A stretch of DNA of 64,000 nucleotides from Agrobacterium sp. RAC06 (GTDB lineage Bacteria; Pseudomonadota; Alphaproteobacteria; Rhizobiales; Rhizobiaceae). The stretch is from assembly GCF_001713475.1 (NCBI RefSeq), contig NZ_CP016499.1, positions 3,528,501 to 3,592,500 of the forward strand, given 5' to 3'. The position numbers and the translations under genes were made by a program. The notes below the pieces were generated by a model. It worked only from the letters and a program-made list of their open reading frames with translations. It was not told the DNA's origin and did no database searches. Positions 52,283 through 62,128 of this stretch are shown one piece after another; position 1 is the first letter of the stretch; every line of letters begins with the position of its first letter.

Positions 52283-53767
52283 TCAGGCGATGCCGCCGAG
52301 GCAGATATACTTGATCTCGGTATAGTCATCCACGCCGTATTTCGAGCCTTCGCGGCCGAGGCCCGACTGCTTGATGCCACCGAAGGGCGCTACTTCTGTG
52401 GAGATGAGGCCCGTGTTGACGCCGACCATGCCATATTCGAGCGCTTCCGCGACGCGGAACACCTTGGCGATGTCCTTCGAGTAGAAGTAGGAAGCAAGAC
52501 CGAATTCGGTGGCGTTGGCCAGCTCAATCACCTCTTCTTCCGTCTCGAACTTGAAGAGCGGCGCAACCGGCCCGAAGGTCTCTTCGGTTGCGACCTTCAT
52601 CGCGGTGGTGACGCCGGTCAGGATCGTCGGTTCGAAGAATAGCTCGCCGGCCGCAGACGGCTTGCCGCCGAGGGCAACCTGGGCACCCTTGGACACGGCA
52701 TCCGCCACATGCTCCTTGACCTTCTCGACCGCCTTGGCGTCGATAAGCGGTCCGGTGGTAACGCCATCAGCGAAGCCATCGCCGACCTTCAACTGGCCGA
52801 CCTTCTCGGCCAGCTTCGTGGCGAAGGCGTCATAGATGCCCGCCTGGACATAGAGGCGGTTGGCGCAGACACAGGTCTGGCCGGCATTGCGGTATTTCGA
52901 GATCATGGCGCCTTCGACGGCGGCATCGAGATCGGCATCGTCGAAGACGATGAAGGGCGCGTTGCCACCAAGCTCCAGGCCGAGCTTCATGATCTGATCG
53001 GCCCCCTGACGCATCAGGATGCGACCGACATTTGTCGAACCGGTGAAGGTGAGCTTGCGGACCTTGTCATTGGCGCACATTTCCTCGCCGACCATCGCCG
53101 CATCGGTGGAGGTCAGGACCGAAAAGAGACCGGCAGGCAGACCGGCGCGCTCGGCGAGAACGGCAAGAGCCAGTGCCGAGAGCGGGGTCTGGGCGGCCGG
53201 CTTCGATACCATCGCGCAGCCGACGGCAAGCGCCGGTGCCACCTTGCGGGCGAGCATGGCGTTCGGGAAGTTCCACGGCGTGATGGCTCCGACGACGCCG
53301 ACGGGCTGCTTGATGACCATGATCCGCTTGTCAGCCTGGTGCCCCGGGATCGTGTCGCCATAGACACGCTTGGCTTCCTCGGCGAACCACTCGACGTAAG
53401 ATGCGCCGTAGAGGATTTCGCCGCGGGCCTCCGGCCAGGGCTTGCCCATTTCCATCGTCAGGATCGTGGCCAGGTCGTCGGCATGGGCGACCATCAGATC
53501 GTTGAGCTTGCGCAGAATGGCCGCACGCTCCTTGCCGGTCTTCTTGGCCCAGGCTTTCTGGGCTGTATAGGCCGCATCTATCGCCTTCTCGACGTCTGCC
53601 TTGCTCAGATCCGGGAGCACGGCGATCACGTCGCCGGTGGCCGGATTGGTCACTTCGAAAGTCTTGCCCGACTGGCTGGCGGCCAGCCACTCATTGCCGA
53701 CCAGTGACTTGTCGGTCGCCAGCGTCGGGTCCTTGAGTTTGTCCGTCAGAATGTTCGAGATGGTCAT
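52283..53767 (-). CDS. gabD: succinate-semialdehyde dehydrogenase (NAD(P))
   Basis: A 494-residue aldehyde dehydrogenase of the GabD/ALDH5 type. The general base Glu lies in LELGGNAPFIVFDDADLDAAVEG and the catalytic Cys in NAGQTCVCANRLYVQ; the WNFPNAMLARKVAPALA cofactor block is present and the C-terminus KQSGLGREGSKYGVDDYTEIKYICLGG is typical of the group. It oxidises succinate semialdehyde to succinate. It follows gabT by 3 bases on the same strand, so the pair forms a GABA catabolic operon. Glutarate semialdehyde (lysine-derived) could be an alternative substrate. Confidence 0.93.
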   Translation of the reverse strand: MTISNILTDKLKDPTLATDKSLVGNEWLAASQSGKTFEVTNPATGDVIAVLPDLSKADVEKAIDAAYTAQKAWAKKTGKERAAILRKLNDLMVAHADDLATILTMEMGKPWPEARGEILYGASYVEWFAEEAKRVYGDTIPGHQADKRIMVIKQPVGVVGAITPWNFPNAMLARKVAPALAVGCAMVSKPAAQTPLSALALAVLAERAGLPAGLFSVLTSTDAAMVGEEMCANDKVRKLTFTGSTNVGRILMRQGADQIMKLGLELGGNAPFIVFDDADLDAAVEGAMISKYRNAGQTCVCANRLYVQAGIYDAFATKLAEKVGQLKVGDGFADGVTTGPLIDAKAVEKVKEHVADAVSKGAQVALGGKPSAAGELFFEPTILTGVTTAMKVATEETFGPVAPLFKFETEEEVIELANATEFGLASYFYSKDIAKVFRVAEALEYGMVGVNTGLISTEVAPFGGIKQSGLGREGSKYGVDDYTEIKYICLGGIA

Positions 53768-53770
53768 GCG

Positions 53771-55051
53771 TCAGGCTCCTGCTGCAACTTCGCGGATCGA
53801 GGCTTCGATCAGATCGAGTGCCTCATTGAAGACCTCGTCCTGAATGGTAATCGGGGCGAGGAAGCGGATCACGTTGCTGTAGACGCCGCATGTCAGAAGG
53901 ATCAGGCCCTTCTCCAGCGCCTTCAGACGCACCGCATTGGTGAAATCCGCATTCGGCTTGTCGGTTCCCGGGATCTTGAATTCAACGGCGTTCATGAAAC
54001 CAAGGCCGCGGATGTCCATGATCTGGGGAATGTCCGACCGCAGGCTTTCGAGGCGCTGCTTCAGGCGGTTGCCGAGCTGGTTGGCGCGGTCGCAGAGGTT
54101 TTCCTCTTCGATCACGTCAAGAACGGCATGAGCAGCTGCGATCGCCAACGGGTTGCCGGCATAGGTGCCGCCGAGGCCGCCGGGGCCGGGGGCATCCATC
54201 AGTTCGGCGCGGCCGGTTACGGCCGACAGCGGGAAGCCGCCGGCAAGGCTCTTGGCCATGGTCGTGAGGTCCGGAACGGCATCGTAGTGCTCCATGGCAA
54301 ACATCTTGCCGGTGCGGGCAAAGCCGGTCTGGACTTCGTCGGCGACGAGGAGAATGCCGTGTTCGTCGCAGAGTTCGCGCAGGGCCTTCATCAGAGCGCG
54401 CGGAACGTCATAGAAGCCGCCTTCGCCCTGGACGGGTTCTAGGATGATGGCTGCGACGCGCTTCGGGTCGACATCGGCCTTGAACAGCTTGTCGAGCACG
54501 TCGAGCGAGGTCTCGACGTCGATGCCGTGCATTTCGAGCGGGAAGGGCACGTGGAAGACGTCGCCCATCATCGGGCCGAAGCCGACCTTGTAGGGCACGA
54601 CCTTGCCGGTGAGCGCCATGCCGAGGAAGGTGCGGCCGTGGAAGCCGCCGGTAAACGCGATAACAGCCGAGCGGCCGGTGGCGCAACGGGCGATCTTGAT
54701 GGCGTTTTCTACGGCTTCGGCGCCGGTTGTCGCGAAGATCGTCTTCTTCTCGAAATTGCCCGGCACGATCTTGTTGAGACGCTCGGCAAGCGCGACGTAG
54801 TTTTCGTAAGGCACGACCTGATGGCAGGTGTGGGTGAAGCGGTCGAGCTGGTTCTTCACGGCTTCGACGACCTTCGGATGGCGATGGCCGGTGTTGAGAA
54901 CGGCGATGCCACCGGCGAAATCGATGTAGCGTCGGCCCTCGACATCCCAGATCTCCGAGTTCTCAGCCTTGTCGGCATAGATCTGCGTGGTCATGCCGAC
55001 GCCGCGGGAAATGGCATCATTCTTGCGAGCTGAGATTTCGGCGTTCTTCAT
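53771..55051 (-). CDS. gabT: 4-aminobutyrate--2-oxoglutarate aminotransferase
   Basis: A 426-residue class III aminotransferase. It has YIDFAGGIAVLNTGHRHPKVVEAV, ATTGAEAVENAIKIAR, FHGRTFLGMALTGK, LLVADEVQTGFARTGKMFAMEHY and the PLP lysine in TMAKSLAGGFPLSAV. This is the GabT/DavT pattern: GABA (or 5-aminovalerate) plus 2-oxoglutarate gives the semialdehyde and glutamate. It is the first gene of gabT-gabD and is divergent from a MerR-XRE-cupin regulator, with 145 bases between. Confidence 0.93.
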   Translation of the reverse strand: MKNAEISARKNDAISRGVGMTTQIYADKAENSEIWDVEGRRYIDFAGGIAVLNTGHRHPKVVEAVKNQLDRFTHTCHQVVPYENYVALAERLNKIVPGNFEKKTIFATTGAEAVENAIKIARCATGRSAVIAFTGGFHGRTFLGMALTGKVVPYKVGFGPMMGDVFHVPFPLEMHGIDVETSLDVLDKLFKADVDPKRVAAIILEPVQGEGGFYDVPRALMKALRELCDEHGILLVADEVQTGFARTGKMFAMEHYDAVPDLTTMAKSLAGGFPLSAVTGRAELMDAPGPGGLGGTYAGNPLAIAAAHAVLDVIEEENLCDRANQLGNRLKQRLESLRSDIPQIMDIRGLGFMNAVEFKIPGTDKPNADFTNAVRLKALEKGLILLTCGVYSNVIRFLAPITIQDEVFNEALDLIEASIREVAAGA

Positions 55052-55120
55052 CGTTTTCGTCCTGTGCGAAGGGTTGCCAGCGGCGTTGCAGATGGCTGCA
55101 ATCGCGCGGTGCTATATTTC

Positions 55121-55137
55121 CTACATTTTTTCTGTAG
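55121..55137. promoter_or_regulatory. inverted repeat in the gabT-regulator intergenic region
   Basis: Arms CTACA and TGTAG separated by seven bases of mostly T, 70 bases upstream of gabT and 60 before the regulator. A plausible operator for the fusion regulator; the identity of the binding domain is unknown. Confidence 0.4.
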
Positions 55138-55196
55138 ACTTGCAATATGCCTTATCGGCATTATCACGCAAGACTGCGACATTTGATGAGGGCAGC

Positions 55197-56015
55197 GTGG
55201 ACGATATCCGGTTCAAGATTGCGGAGGCAGCGCGCATGGCGGGCGTGTCGCCGTCGACGCTTCGCCTCTGGGAAAGCCAGGACCTGATCCAGCCGATCCG
55301 GACACCGACCGGCCAGCGCGTCTATGATCGGGTGTTGGTGGATCGGCTGAAGCGGATCGCCTGGCTGCGGACGGAGAAGGGCCTTAATCCGGCGGCGATC
55401 CGCGAGACGCTGCGGGAATTTTCGTCTGATGCCGACGAGGAGAGCGTCGAAACTGAGGATGATACTTCCGATATCCGCGCAGGCACGCGAATGCGGCGTC
55501 TGCGGCGAGAGGCGGGCAAGACGCTCGAATACGTCGCCCAGGCGACGGGGGTGTCGGTATCGCAGCTCTCGACATTCGAGCGGACCTCGCAAGGACTGTC
55601 GTTTACCGCCCTGCATGAGGTTGCCCGGCATCTCGGCACGACACTCGCGTCGCTCAGCGGCCAGGAGGAGGGCAGGGGCGGCGAAAGCCTGATCCGCGAT
55701 GGCAAGTGGTCGTCATGGCCAACCACCTCCTCCGGTGTGGCCGTCCAGGTTCTGGCCGAGGGTCGCAACATGATGGAGTGCAACCGCTTCCAGCTTGCCC
55801 CCGGGGCGTCGAGCGAGGGCGCCTATCAGCACGAGGGAGAAGAGTTCATCCACATGCTGTCCGGAAGCCTCGAGATTATCCTCGACGGCGACCAGTTCTT
55901 CGAACTGCATGCCGGCGACAGCTTCTATTTCGAAAGCCGCAGGCCACATTCCTGGCGGAACATTTCCAGCGGTGAGACGGTCCTCATCTGGATCAATACG
56001 CCTGCGACCTTCTGA
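55197..56015 (+). CDS. MerR-XRE-cupin fusion transcriptional regulator
   Basis: A 272-residue protein with two DNA-binding domains and one sensor. Residues about 3-72 are MerR-like (RFKIAEAARMAGVSPSTLRLWESQDLIQPIRTPTGQRVYDR), residues about 95-155 an XRE/HTH_3 domain (LRREAGKTLEYVAQATGVSVSQLSTFER), and residues about 175-272 a cupin (HEGEEFIHMLSGSLEIILDGDQFFELHAGDSFYFESRRPHSW). It starts at GTG 55197, with GAGGG at the right distance; a longer ATG frame reaching back into gabT is rejected. It is divergent from gabT and is the natural candidate to control GABA use, with the cupin as ligand pocket. Confidence 0.87.
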   Translation: MDDIRFKIAEAARMAGVSPSTLRLWESQDLIQPIRTPTGQRVYDRVLVDRLKRIAWLRTEKGLNPAAIRETLREFSSDADEESVETEDDTSDIRAGTRMRRLRREAGKTLEYVAQATGVSVSQLSTFERTSQGLSFTALHEVARHLGTTLASLSGQEEGRGGESLIRDGKWSSWPTTSSGVAVQVLAEGRNMMECNRFQLAPGASSEGAYQHEGEEFIHMLSGSLEIILDGDQFFELHAGDSFYFESRRPHSWRNISSGETVLIWINTPATF

Positions 56016-56031
56016 GGTGAGGCAAAGAAAA

Positions 56032-56056
56032 CCCGGCAACCGTTTCCAGTGCCGGG
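56032..56056 (-). terminator. terminator at the end of the outer-membrane factor gene
   Basis: Arms CCCGGCA and TGCCGGG with an 11-base loop. On the minus strand it is followed by TTTTCTTTG, which suits termination of the efflux gene; it also separates the convergent regulator. Confidence 0.6.
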
Positions 56057-56080
56057 CTCTGATGTGTTTGCCGGAGGTGC

Positions 56081-57505
56081 TTACCTGCTGGCGACGACCG
56101 TCTTCGATCCGTCCCACGCATAGCCGCCGCCGATCGCAACGTTCAGCTGGACATAACCATTTGCCAACTGCTGAACAGCCTGGGCGAGGTTGGCCTGAGC
56201 GCTGGCGACGTTGCGCTGTGCATCGAGGACGTCGAGCAGCGAGGAGGCGCCGTCACGGTAGCTTGCGGTAGCAAGCGACAGGGCTTCCTCGTAGGAGCGC
56301 ACGGTAGCCGTCAGGGCCGAGACCGTCTGACGGGTACGGCTCACGGCAACAAGCGCGTTCTCGACTTCGGAGACGGCGCTCAAGACCGTCTGCTTCCAGG
56401 CGAGATAAGCTTCGCGGGCCGCCGCTTCACGTGCCTTGATGTTGGCGCGGCGTACGCCGGCATCGAAGATCGGCAGGTTCAGGCTCGGACCGAAGCCCCA
56501 TGATGTCGCGCTACCGCTCGCTGCCGATGTGGCGACCAGTGTCGGCGAAATCGAGCCGCTGAGGGTGATCGACGGATAGAGGGCTGCTTCCGCAACGCCG
56601 ATTTCGGCGGTTGCTGCTGCGAGATTGCGCTCGGCTGCGCGGATGTCCGGGCGGTTGCGGATCAGGTCCGCGGGAACGCCCGCGTTCACGCCACGACGAG
56701 CGTAAGGCTGGGCTGCACCCTTCTGGAGGTCGGCAAGCAGGCTTGTTGCGGGCAGGCCGAGCAGCAGTGAAATGCGGTGGACCGACTGGCGGAAGGAGAT
56801 CTCAAGGCCCGGAATTTCCGCGAGCGTCGAATTGACGAGACCTTCAGACTGGACGACGTCGAGGCGTGAAGCTGCTCCGGCCTCGAGCTGCAGGCGTGTC
56901 AGCTCCAGTGTTTCACGACGCGAGGACAGGTTCTTGCGGGCGATCGCGATCCGTTCCTGGTAGTAGCGTGCATCGACATAGGCCGAGACGACACTGGACA
57001 AGAAGGTCAGGCGGGCCACATCGGCGCCGGCATAGGCCGCATCGAGGGTTGCCTTCGCGCTTTCCTTGGAACGGCGGTACTGGCCGAAGAGATCAATCAG
57101 CCAGGAAACGCCGAGCGTGCCGCTCGTCGTGTTCGTGGTGTCGCTATCACGGGTTCTCAGCGCGCCGCTGCCGTTCGTCTTCGATACCTGATGATCGGTA
57201 GATACGTTCAGCTGGGGAAACGCTGCCGAGTCTGCCGCTTCGAAGCTGGCTTCCGCAGAGGTAATCCGCTCGATCGCCTGCAGTACATCAAGGTTCTGGG
57301 CGAGGCCGGTTTCAACCAAGCCGTTCAGACGGCGGTCGTTGAAGGCGGTCCACCAGGGAGCCAATGTCACGTCGGCCGACGCGCGGGCGCTGCCTTCGGA
57401 GAACTTGACGGGGAGGGCGGTCTGCGGCGCCTCATGGTTCGGACCGACGACACAGCCGGAAAGGAGGAGCATTGCGAGTGGTGCGGCGGCACGAATCTTG
57501 AGCAT
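56081..57505 (-). CDS. RND efflux outer-membrane factor (OprM/NodT-like lipoprotein)
   Basis: A 474-residue TolC-type protein. The lipobox LLLSGCVVGP at the N-terminus marks a lipoprotein, followed by VGPNHEAPQ, the usual start of the NodT/OprM group. Two long alpha-helical repeats include LNVSTDHQVSKT, TLGVSWLIDLFGQYRRSKESAKATL and WGFGPSLNLPIFDAGVRRANIKARE. It forms the outer-membrane channel of the pump encoded upstream. AGGAACACGTG precedes ATG 57505; an upstream extension is not used. A 129-base gap to the pump gene may hold a separate promoter. Confidence 0.92.
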   Translation of the reverse strand: MLKIRAAAPLAMLLLSGCVVGPNHEAPQTALPVKFSEGSARASADVTLAPWWTAFNDRRLNGLVETGLAQNLDVLQAIERITSAEASFEAADSAAFPQLNVSTDHQVSKTNGSGALRTRDSDTTNTTSGTLGVSWLIDLFGQYRRSKESAKATLDAAYAGADVARLTFLSSVVSAYVDARYYQERIAIARKNLSSRRETLELTRLQLEAGAASRLDVVQSEGLVNSTLAEIPGLEISFRQSVHRISLLLGLPATSLLADLQKGAAQPYARRGVNAGVPADLIRNRPDIRAAERNLAAATAEIGVAEAALYPSITLSGSISPTLVATSAASGSATSWGFGPSLNLPIFDAGVRRANIKAREAAAREAYLAWKQTVLSAVSEVENALVAVSRTRQTVSALTATVRSYEEALSLATASYRDGASSLLDVLDAQRNVASAQANLAQAVQQLANGYVQLNVAIGGGYAWDGSKTVVASR

Positions 57506-57634
57506 CACGTGTTCCTGTAAAAGTCCCCCGGTCTTGCCACGACGAGGTTTATCATGACCTCGAGCCAACGACCGACTTACACACGCAGGCTACCGCAGCA
57601 GCCTACGCATTAGTTGGTTAACATAGTTTGTCAA

Positions 57635-60600
57635 TCACGACGACGACAGCGCTTCCTTCGGTTTTGCACCGCCGAAAATCTGCCGGATGATGACGAAAAA
57701 CGACGGTACGAAGAAGATTCCTAGCGCCGTAGCCGTAAACATGCCGCCTAGGACGCCAATACCAATCGAATTCTGTGCTGCAGAGCCCGCACCGGTCGCG
57801 ATCGCCAGCGGCACCACACCCAGAATGAAGGCGAGCGAGGTCATGATGATGGGGCGCAACCGGAGCTTTGCAGCTTCGAGTGTTGCATCAATGACACTGA
57901 TTCCGGTAGCCTGGCGATCCTTCGCGAACTCCACGATCAGAATCGCGTTCTTTGCCGCTAGACCAATTGTCGTGAGCAGTCCGACCTTGAAATAGACGTC
58001 GTTGGACTGGCCGAAGACATAGGCCGCCGCGACCGCTCCCAGGACACCCACCGGCACCGCCATGATGACGGAGAACGGTATCGACCAGCTTTCATAGAGG
58101 GCTGCCAGGCAGAGGAAGACGATCAGAACCGAGAGCGCGTAGAGCATGGGGGCCTGCGAACCGGACAGGCGCTCCTGGTAGGAGATGCCCTGCCAGGCTA
58201 CGGTATAACCACCACCCAGATCGGCGGTCAGCTGTTCCATCGTCTCCATGGCCGTGCCGGAGCTCACGCCGCCGCCTGCTGCACCTTCCATCGAGATGGC
58301 GCCGACGCCGTTAAATCTGCTGAGCGTCGGTGCGCCGCTGATCCACTGCGTCCTGATGAAGGACGAGAAGGGAACCATCTCGCCGTTGGCATTCCGGGCA
58401 TGCCAGTCGTTGATCGCGGTTTCCTGCATGCGGTAAGGCGCGTCGCCCTGAACATAGACAGGCTTCAGTTCGCCGTTCAGGGTGAAGTCGTTGACGTCAC
58501 GGCCCGCAAAGATGGTCGACAGCATGCTGTTGACGGCTGCGATGTCGAGGCCCATGGCGCCCATTTTTTCCTGGTCTAGCAGAAGCTTCAACTGGGTTTC
58601 AGCCGGCGGGTTGTTCGAGCGCAGCGAGCTCACGTTCGGATTGGAGCTGCCCACCTGCATCAATTGCTGAGATGCGGCCGTCAGTGCTTCGGTGCCTCTA
58701 TTGCCGCTGTCGACCAGATACATGGAGAAGCCACTCGACGTGCCGAGACCGGGGATCGCAGGCGGCGCCAGTGGGAAGACCATAGCGTCACGAAGCGTGA
58801 AGAAATAGCCCATGGCGCGCTGTACGACGGCAGGCGCGGCAAGCTGTGGGTCTTCGCGCAGTTCGAAGTCCTTAAGCTTGGCAAAGACCAGCGCGTAGTT
58901 CTGGCCGGCACCGACAAAGGAGAAGCCGGAGACGGAGAAGACGTCTTGGATCGCGTCCTTTTCCTTATCGAGATAGTAGTCCTCGATCTTCTTGATGATC
59001 TCTTCGGTGCGCGTGACAGTTGCGCCGTTCGGCAGCTGGACGATCGTCATCAGCACGCCCTGATCCTCTTCCGGGAGGAAGGAGGAAGGCAGGCGCAGGA
59101 AGAACCAGCTCATGCCAGCGATCACGATCGCGAACATCAGCATGACCCGAAGCGGACGCTTGAGAAGATAGCCGATCGACGAGACATAACCGCCGGTCGC
59201 GCGATCGAAGTTACGGTTGAACCAGCCACCAAGACCGCCCTTCGGCTTGTGGTGGTCGACCGGCTTCAACATCGTCGCGCAGAGCGCCGGGGTTAGAACA
59301 AGAGCAACGACAGCAGAAAGCAGCATCGCCGAGACGATGGTCACGGAGAACTGGCGGTATATGATGCCGGTCGAGCCGCCGAAGAAGGCCATCGGAATGA
59401 AGACGGCCGTCAGGACGAGGGCGATGCCGACGATTGCGCCGGTGATCTCGCCCATGGACTTCTGGGTTGCCTCGAGCGGAGACAGTCCTTCCTCGGACAT
59501 GATGCGCTCGACGTTTTCAACCACGACGATCGCGTCATCGACAAGCAGACCGATCGCCAGAACCATGGCGAACATGGTCAGCGTGTTGATCGAGTAGCCC
59601 GTCAACGCGAGGATGCCGAAGGTACCGAGAAGAACGACGGGCACCGCAATCATAGGAATGATGGTGGCGCGCAGGTTCTGAAGGAAGACGAGCAGGACCA
59701 CGAAGACCAACACAATGGCTTCGAGCAGGGTGTGAACGACCTTTTCGATCGACAGCTGCACGAAGGGCGTGGTGTCGTAGGGGTAGGTGATCACCACGTT
59801 TTCCGGCAGCGATGGTGCGATTGTTGCAAGCTGCGACTTCACGCGTTCTGCCGTATCCAGTGCATTGGCACCGGTCGCCAGATTGATGGCGAAGCCGGTC
59901 GCCGGATTGCGGTTGGAGCGGGTCTTGGTGGCGTAGCTTTCCTGGCCGACCTCGATGCGCGCGACATCGCTCAGTCGCACGGTGGCGCCGTCTGTCTCGG
60001 TCTTCAGGATGATGGATTCGAAGTCGGATACGGACTGCAGCTGGCTTTGAGCGGTCACGGTGACCGTCAGCTGCTGACCCGCCGGCGCCGGCTGGCTGCC
60101 GAGGGCACCAACGGAAACCTGCGTGTTCTGCGCCTGGATGGCGGAGGTTACGTCCGTCGGTGTCAGCTGGAACTTGTTGAGTTTGAACGGGTCTAGCCAG
60201 ACGCGCATGGCGTAGCCGGTACCGAACACTTCAAGGCTTCCCACGCCTTCCAGACGCTTTATCTGATCCTCGATCTGCGAGGAGAAAATGTCGCCAAGCT
60301 CGACATTGCTGCGGGCGCCATCCGTGGACACCAGTGCGCCGACGAGCAGGATGCTCGAGGTCGAGCGCGTTACCGAGATGCCGGCCGACTGGACGATATC
60401 CGGCAGTTGCGACTGGACGAGCTGCAGCTTGTTCTGGACCTGAACCTGGGCAATTTCGGGATCGATCGAGTTGCCGAAGGTCAGCGATACGGAGGCCGAG
60501 CCGGTGCTCGACGATGACGTCATATACGTCAGGTCATCAAGGCCGGTCATGCCGTCTTCGATGATCGATGTGACTGACTTCTCCACCGTCTCCGCGCTTG

Positions 60601-60754
60601 CGCCATTATAGCTTGCCGATATCTGCACGGTTGTCGGTGCAATTTCCGGGTACTGCGAAATCGACAGCGTCGAAATCGCGAGCGCGCCGCCGAGCATGAT
60701 GATGATCGCGATCACCCATGCGAAAATCGGGCGTCGAATGAAATATTGGGCCAT
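57635..60754 (-). CDS. RND multidrug efflux pump, inner-membrane subunit (HAE1, AcrB-like)
   Basis: A 1039-residue resistance-nodulation-division transporter with 12 membrane segments and two large periplasmic loops. The proton-relay aspartates are in LAIGLLVDDAIVVVENVERI (helix 4), and the helix 10 lysine in GLAAKNAILIVEFAKDRQATG. It starts MAQYFIRRPIFAWVIAIIIMLGGALAISTLSISQYPEIAPTTVQISA, the classical HAE1 start. It exports hydrophobic drugs and natural compounds by proton antiport. It lies 41 bases downstream of the adaptor gene on the same strand. Confidence 0.95.
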   Translation of the reverse strand: MAQYFIRRPIFAWVIAIIIMLGGALAISTLSISQYPEIAPTTVQISASYNGASAETVEKSVTSIIEDGMTGLDDLTYMTSSSSTGSASVSLTFGNSIDPEIAQVQVQNKLQLVQSQLPDIVQSAGISVTRSTSSILLVGALVSTDGARSNVELGDIFSSQIEDQIKRLEGVGSLEVFGTGYAMRVWLDPFKLNKFQLTPTDVTSAIQAQNTQVSVGALGSQPAPAGQQLTVTVTAQSQLQSVSDFESIILKTETDGATVRLSDVARIEVGQESYATKTRSNRNPATGFAINLATGANALDTAERVKSQLATIAPSLPENVVITYPYDTTPFVQLSIEKVVHTLLEAIVLVFVVLLVFLQNLRATIIPMIAVPVVLLGTFGILALTGYSINTLTMFAMVLAIGLLVDDAIVVVENVERIMSEEGLSPLEATQKSMGEITGAIVGIALVLTAVFIPMAFFGGSTGIIYRQFSVTIVSAMLLSAVVALVLTPALCATMLKPVDHHKPKGGLGGWFNRNFDRATGGYVSSIGYLLKRPLRVMLMFAIVIAGMSWFFLRLPSSFLPEEDQGVLMTIVQLPNGATVTRTEEIIKKIEDYYLDKEKDAIQDVFSVSGFSFVGAGQNYALVFAKLKDFELREDPQLAAPAVVQRAMGYFFTLRDAMVFPLAPPAIPGLGTSSGFSMYLVDSGNRGTEALTAASQQLMQVGSSNPNVSSLRSNNPPAETQLKLLLDQEKMGAMGLDIAAVNSMLSTIFAGRDVNDFTLNGELKPVYVQGDAPYRMQETAINDWHARNANGEMVPFSSFIRTQWISGAPTLSRFNGVGAISMEGAAGGGVSSGTAMETMEQLTADLGGGYTVAWQGISYQERLSGSQAPMLYALSVLIVFLCLAALYESWSIPFSVIMAVPVGVLGAVAAAYVFGQSNDVYFKVGLLTTIGLAAKNAILIVEFAKDRQATGISVIDATLEAAKLRLRPIIMTSLAFILGVVPLAIATGAGSAAQNSIGIGVLGGMFTATALGIFFVPSFFVIIRQIFGGAKPKEALSSS

Positions 60755-60795
60755 GGATTATCCTCTACGCCTCGATTGCCTTGTCTGCCGCACAA

Positions 60796-62007
60796 TCAGG
60801 GTTGTGCGGCAGGGGCGGCAGCCGGCGCCGCAGTTTCCTGGACGATCCCGTTCTCATCAATCTGTGCTGCGACCGGCTGGACGGGGGCGCCGTCGCCAAT
60901 CCATTGGAAGCCGTCGACGATGAGCTTGTCGCCATCATTGATGCCGCTGGCCACGAGCCAGTTGTTGCCGGAAACCTGCGCTTCGTCGAAGATCCGGGTC
61001 TCGACCGTGTTCTCTGCCGTGACGAATTTTGCCGAAAGCTCTCCATTGGCGCTGCGCGTGGCTGCCCGCTGGGGGATCAGGAAGCCGTCTTCCGTGCCGA
61101 CGGTCACCGTGGCGCGGACGTACATGCCTGGCAGGATAAGGCCATCGGGATTGTCAAACACAGCACGGATCGAATAGGTACCGGTCGTCTGACTGACCGC
61201 CATTTCCGACATGTCGAGCTTTCCGACAACTGGGTATTCGTGGCCGTCCTCAAGCGTCAGCCGGATTTCGGATGCGCCGTTTTCGTTGCGGTTGATGCGA
61301 CCCTCGGTGATGGCCTCGCGCAGACGAAGAAGATTGACGCTCGATTCCGTCAGGTCGATGTAGATCGGATCAAGACGGCGCAGGGTCATAAGGCTGTCGG
61401 TCTGGTTTGCGGTGACGACGTTGCCGACCGAGTAGCGCGACGCAGTGGTCACGCCTTCGAAGGGGGCGCGAATTTCTGTGAGAGCGAGTTCGATCTCGGC
61501 GGAGCGCAGCGCTGCGTTTGCCTGAGCGACATCTGCCTCAGCCTGCAGAAGCGTCACACGGGCGTTTTCGAGTTCCACCTGGGTGGCGCCGCTGCCGACC
61601 AGCCGTTCCTGACGCGCAAGGTTGGATTGGGCCGTCGGCACGCCGGCTTCAGCCTTCTGCAGACTGGCCTGGGCCTGGGCCTGGGCGGCGCGGTACGTGT
61701 CGTCTTCGATCTTGTAGAGCAGATCGCCCGGCTGAACTTCGCTGCCTTCCTTGAAGGCAATTTCCTTGATGATGCCGCTCACGCGTGGGCGGATTTCTGC
61801 GGTCTGGAAGGCGGCTGCGCGTCCCGGCAGGGTACTTGTCAGCGGTTGCAGTTCCTTCTTCATCACCACAACGCTCACGGCTGCAGGTGGCCGTTCGCCG
61901 CCAGCCCCTGCGGCGCCGCCGTTGTCAGCCGTTCCCTGATCGGAGCAACCCGCCAGGACGGCGGTGCAAACGAGAATGGCGGAGGCAAGTCTGAAGCTTG
62001 GGCGCAT
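60796..62007 (-). CDS. RND efflux periplasmic adaptor (AcrA-like lipoprotein)
   Basis: A 403-residue membrane-fusion protein. The N-terminus has a lipobox (VLAGCSDQG). Then come a beta-barrel/lipoyl section (GRAAAFQTAEIRPRVSGIIKEIAFKEGSEVQPGDLLYKIED), a coiled-coil hairpin around residues 100-165 and the second lipoyl half (LTEIRAPFEGVTTASRYSVGNVV). It links the pump to the outer-membrane factor. ATG 62007 is chosen because it starts the lipoprotein signal; an extension of 11 codons is rejected. The 143 bases upstream hold an inverted repeat that may be the TetR operator. Confidence 0.93.
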   Translation of the reverse strand: MRPSFRLASAILVCTAVLAGCSDQGTADNGGAAGAGGERPPAAVSVVVMKKELQPLTSTLPGRAAAFQTAEIRPRVSGIIKEIAFKEGSEVQPGDLLYKIEDDTYRAAQAQAQASLQKAEAGVPTAQSNLARQERLVGSGATQVELENARVTLLQAEADVAQANAALRSAEIELALTEIRAPFEGVTTASRYSVGNVVTANQTDSLMTLRRLDPIYIDLTESSVNLLRLREAITEGRINRNENGASEIRLTLEDGHEYPVVGKLDMSEMAVSQTTGTYSIRAVFDNPDGLILPGMYVRATVTVGTEDGFLIPQRAATRSANGELSAKFVTAENTVETRIFDEAQVSGNNWLVASGINDGDKLIVDGFQWIGDGAPVQPVAAQIDENGIVQETAAPAAAPAAQP

Positions 62008-62128
62008 CAAGGAATCCCACTGAGAAAGGTCACAGAACATTACAAGTCATGGACCAGCGCCGCTGAAATCAGGCACTGGCGAGACGGCGAGAAAGTGCGC
62101 ATCCAAGGGAGGCGGTTCTCTTCAGTCG

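Noticed and set aside
54987..55196. Longer ATG start for the MerR-XRE-cupin regulator
   Set aside because: It would overlap the 5' end of gabT and the inverted repeat, and gives a leader without homology; GTG 55197 has GAGGG upstream.
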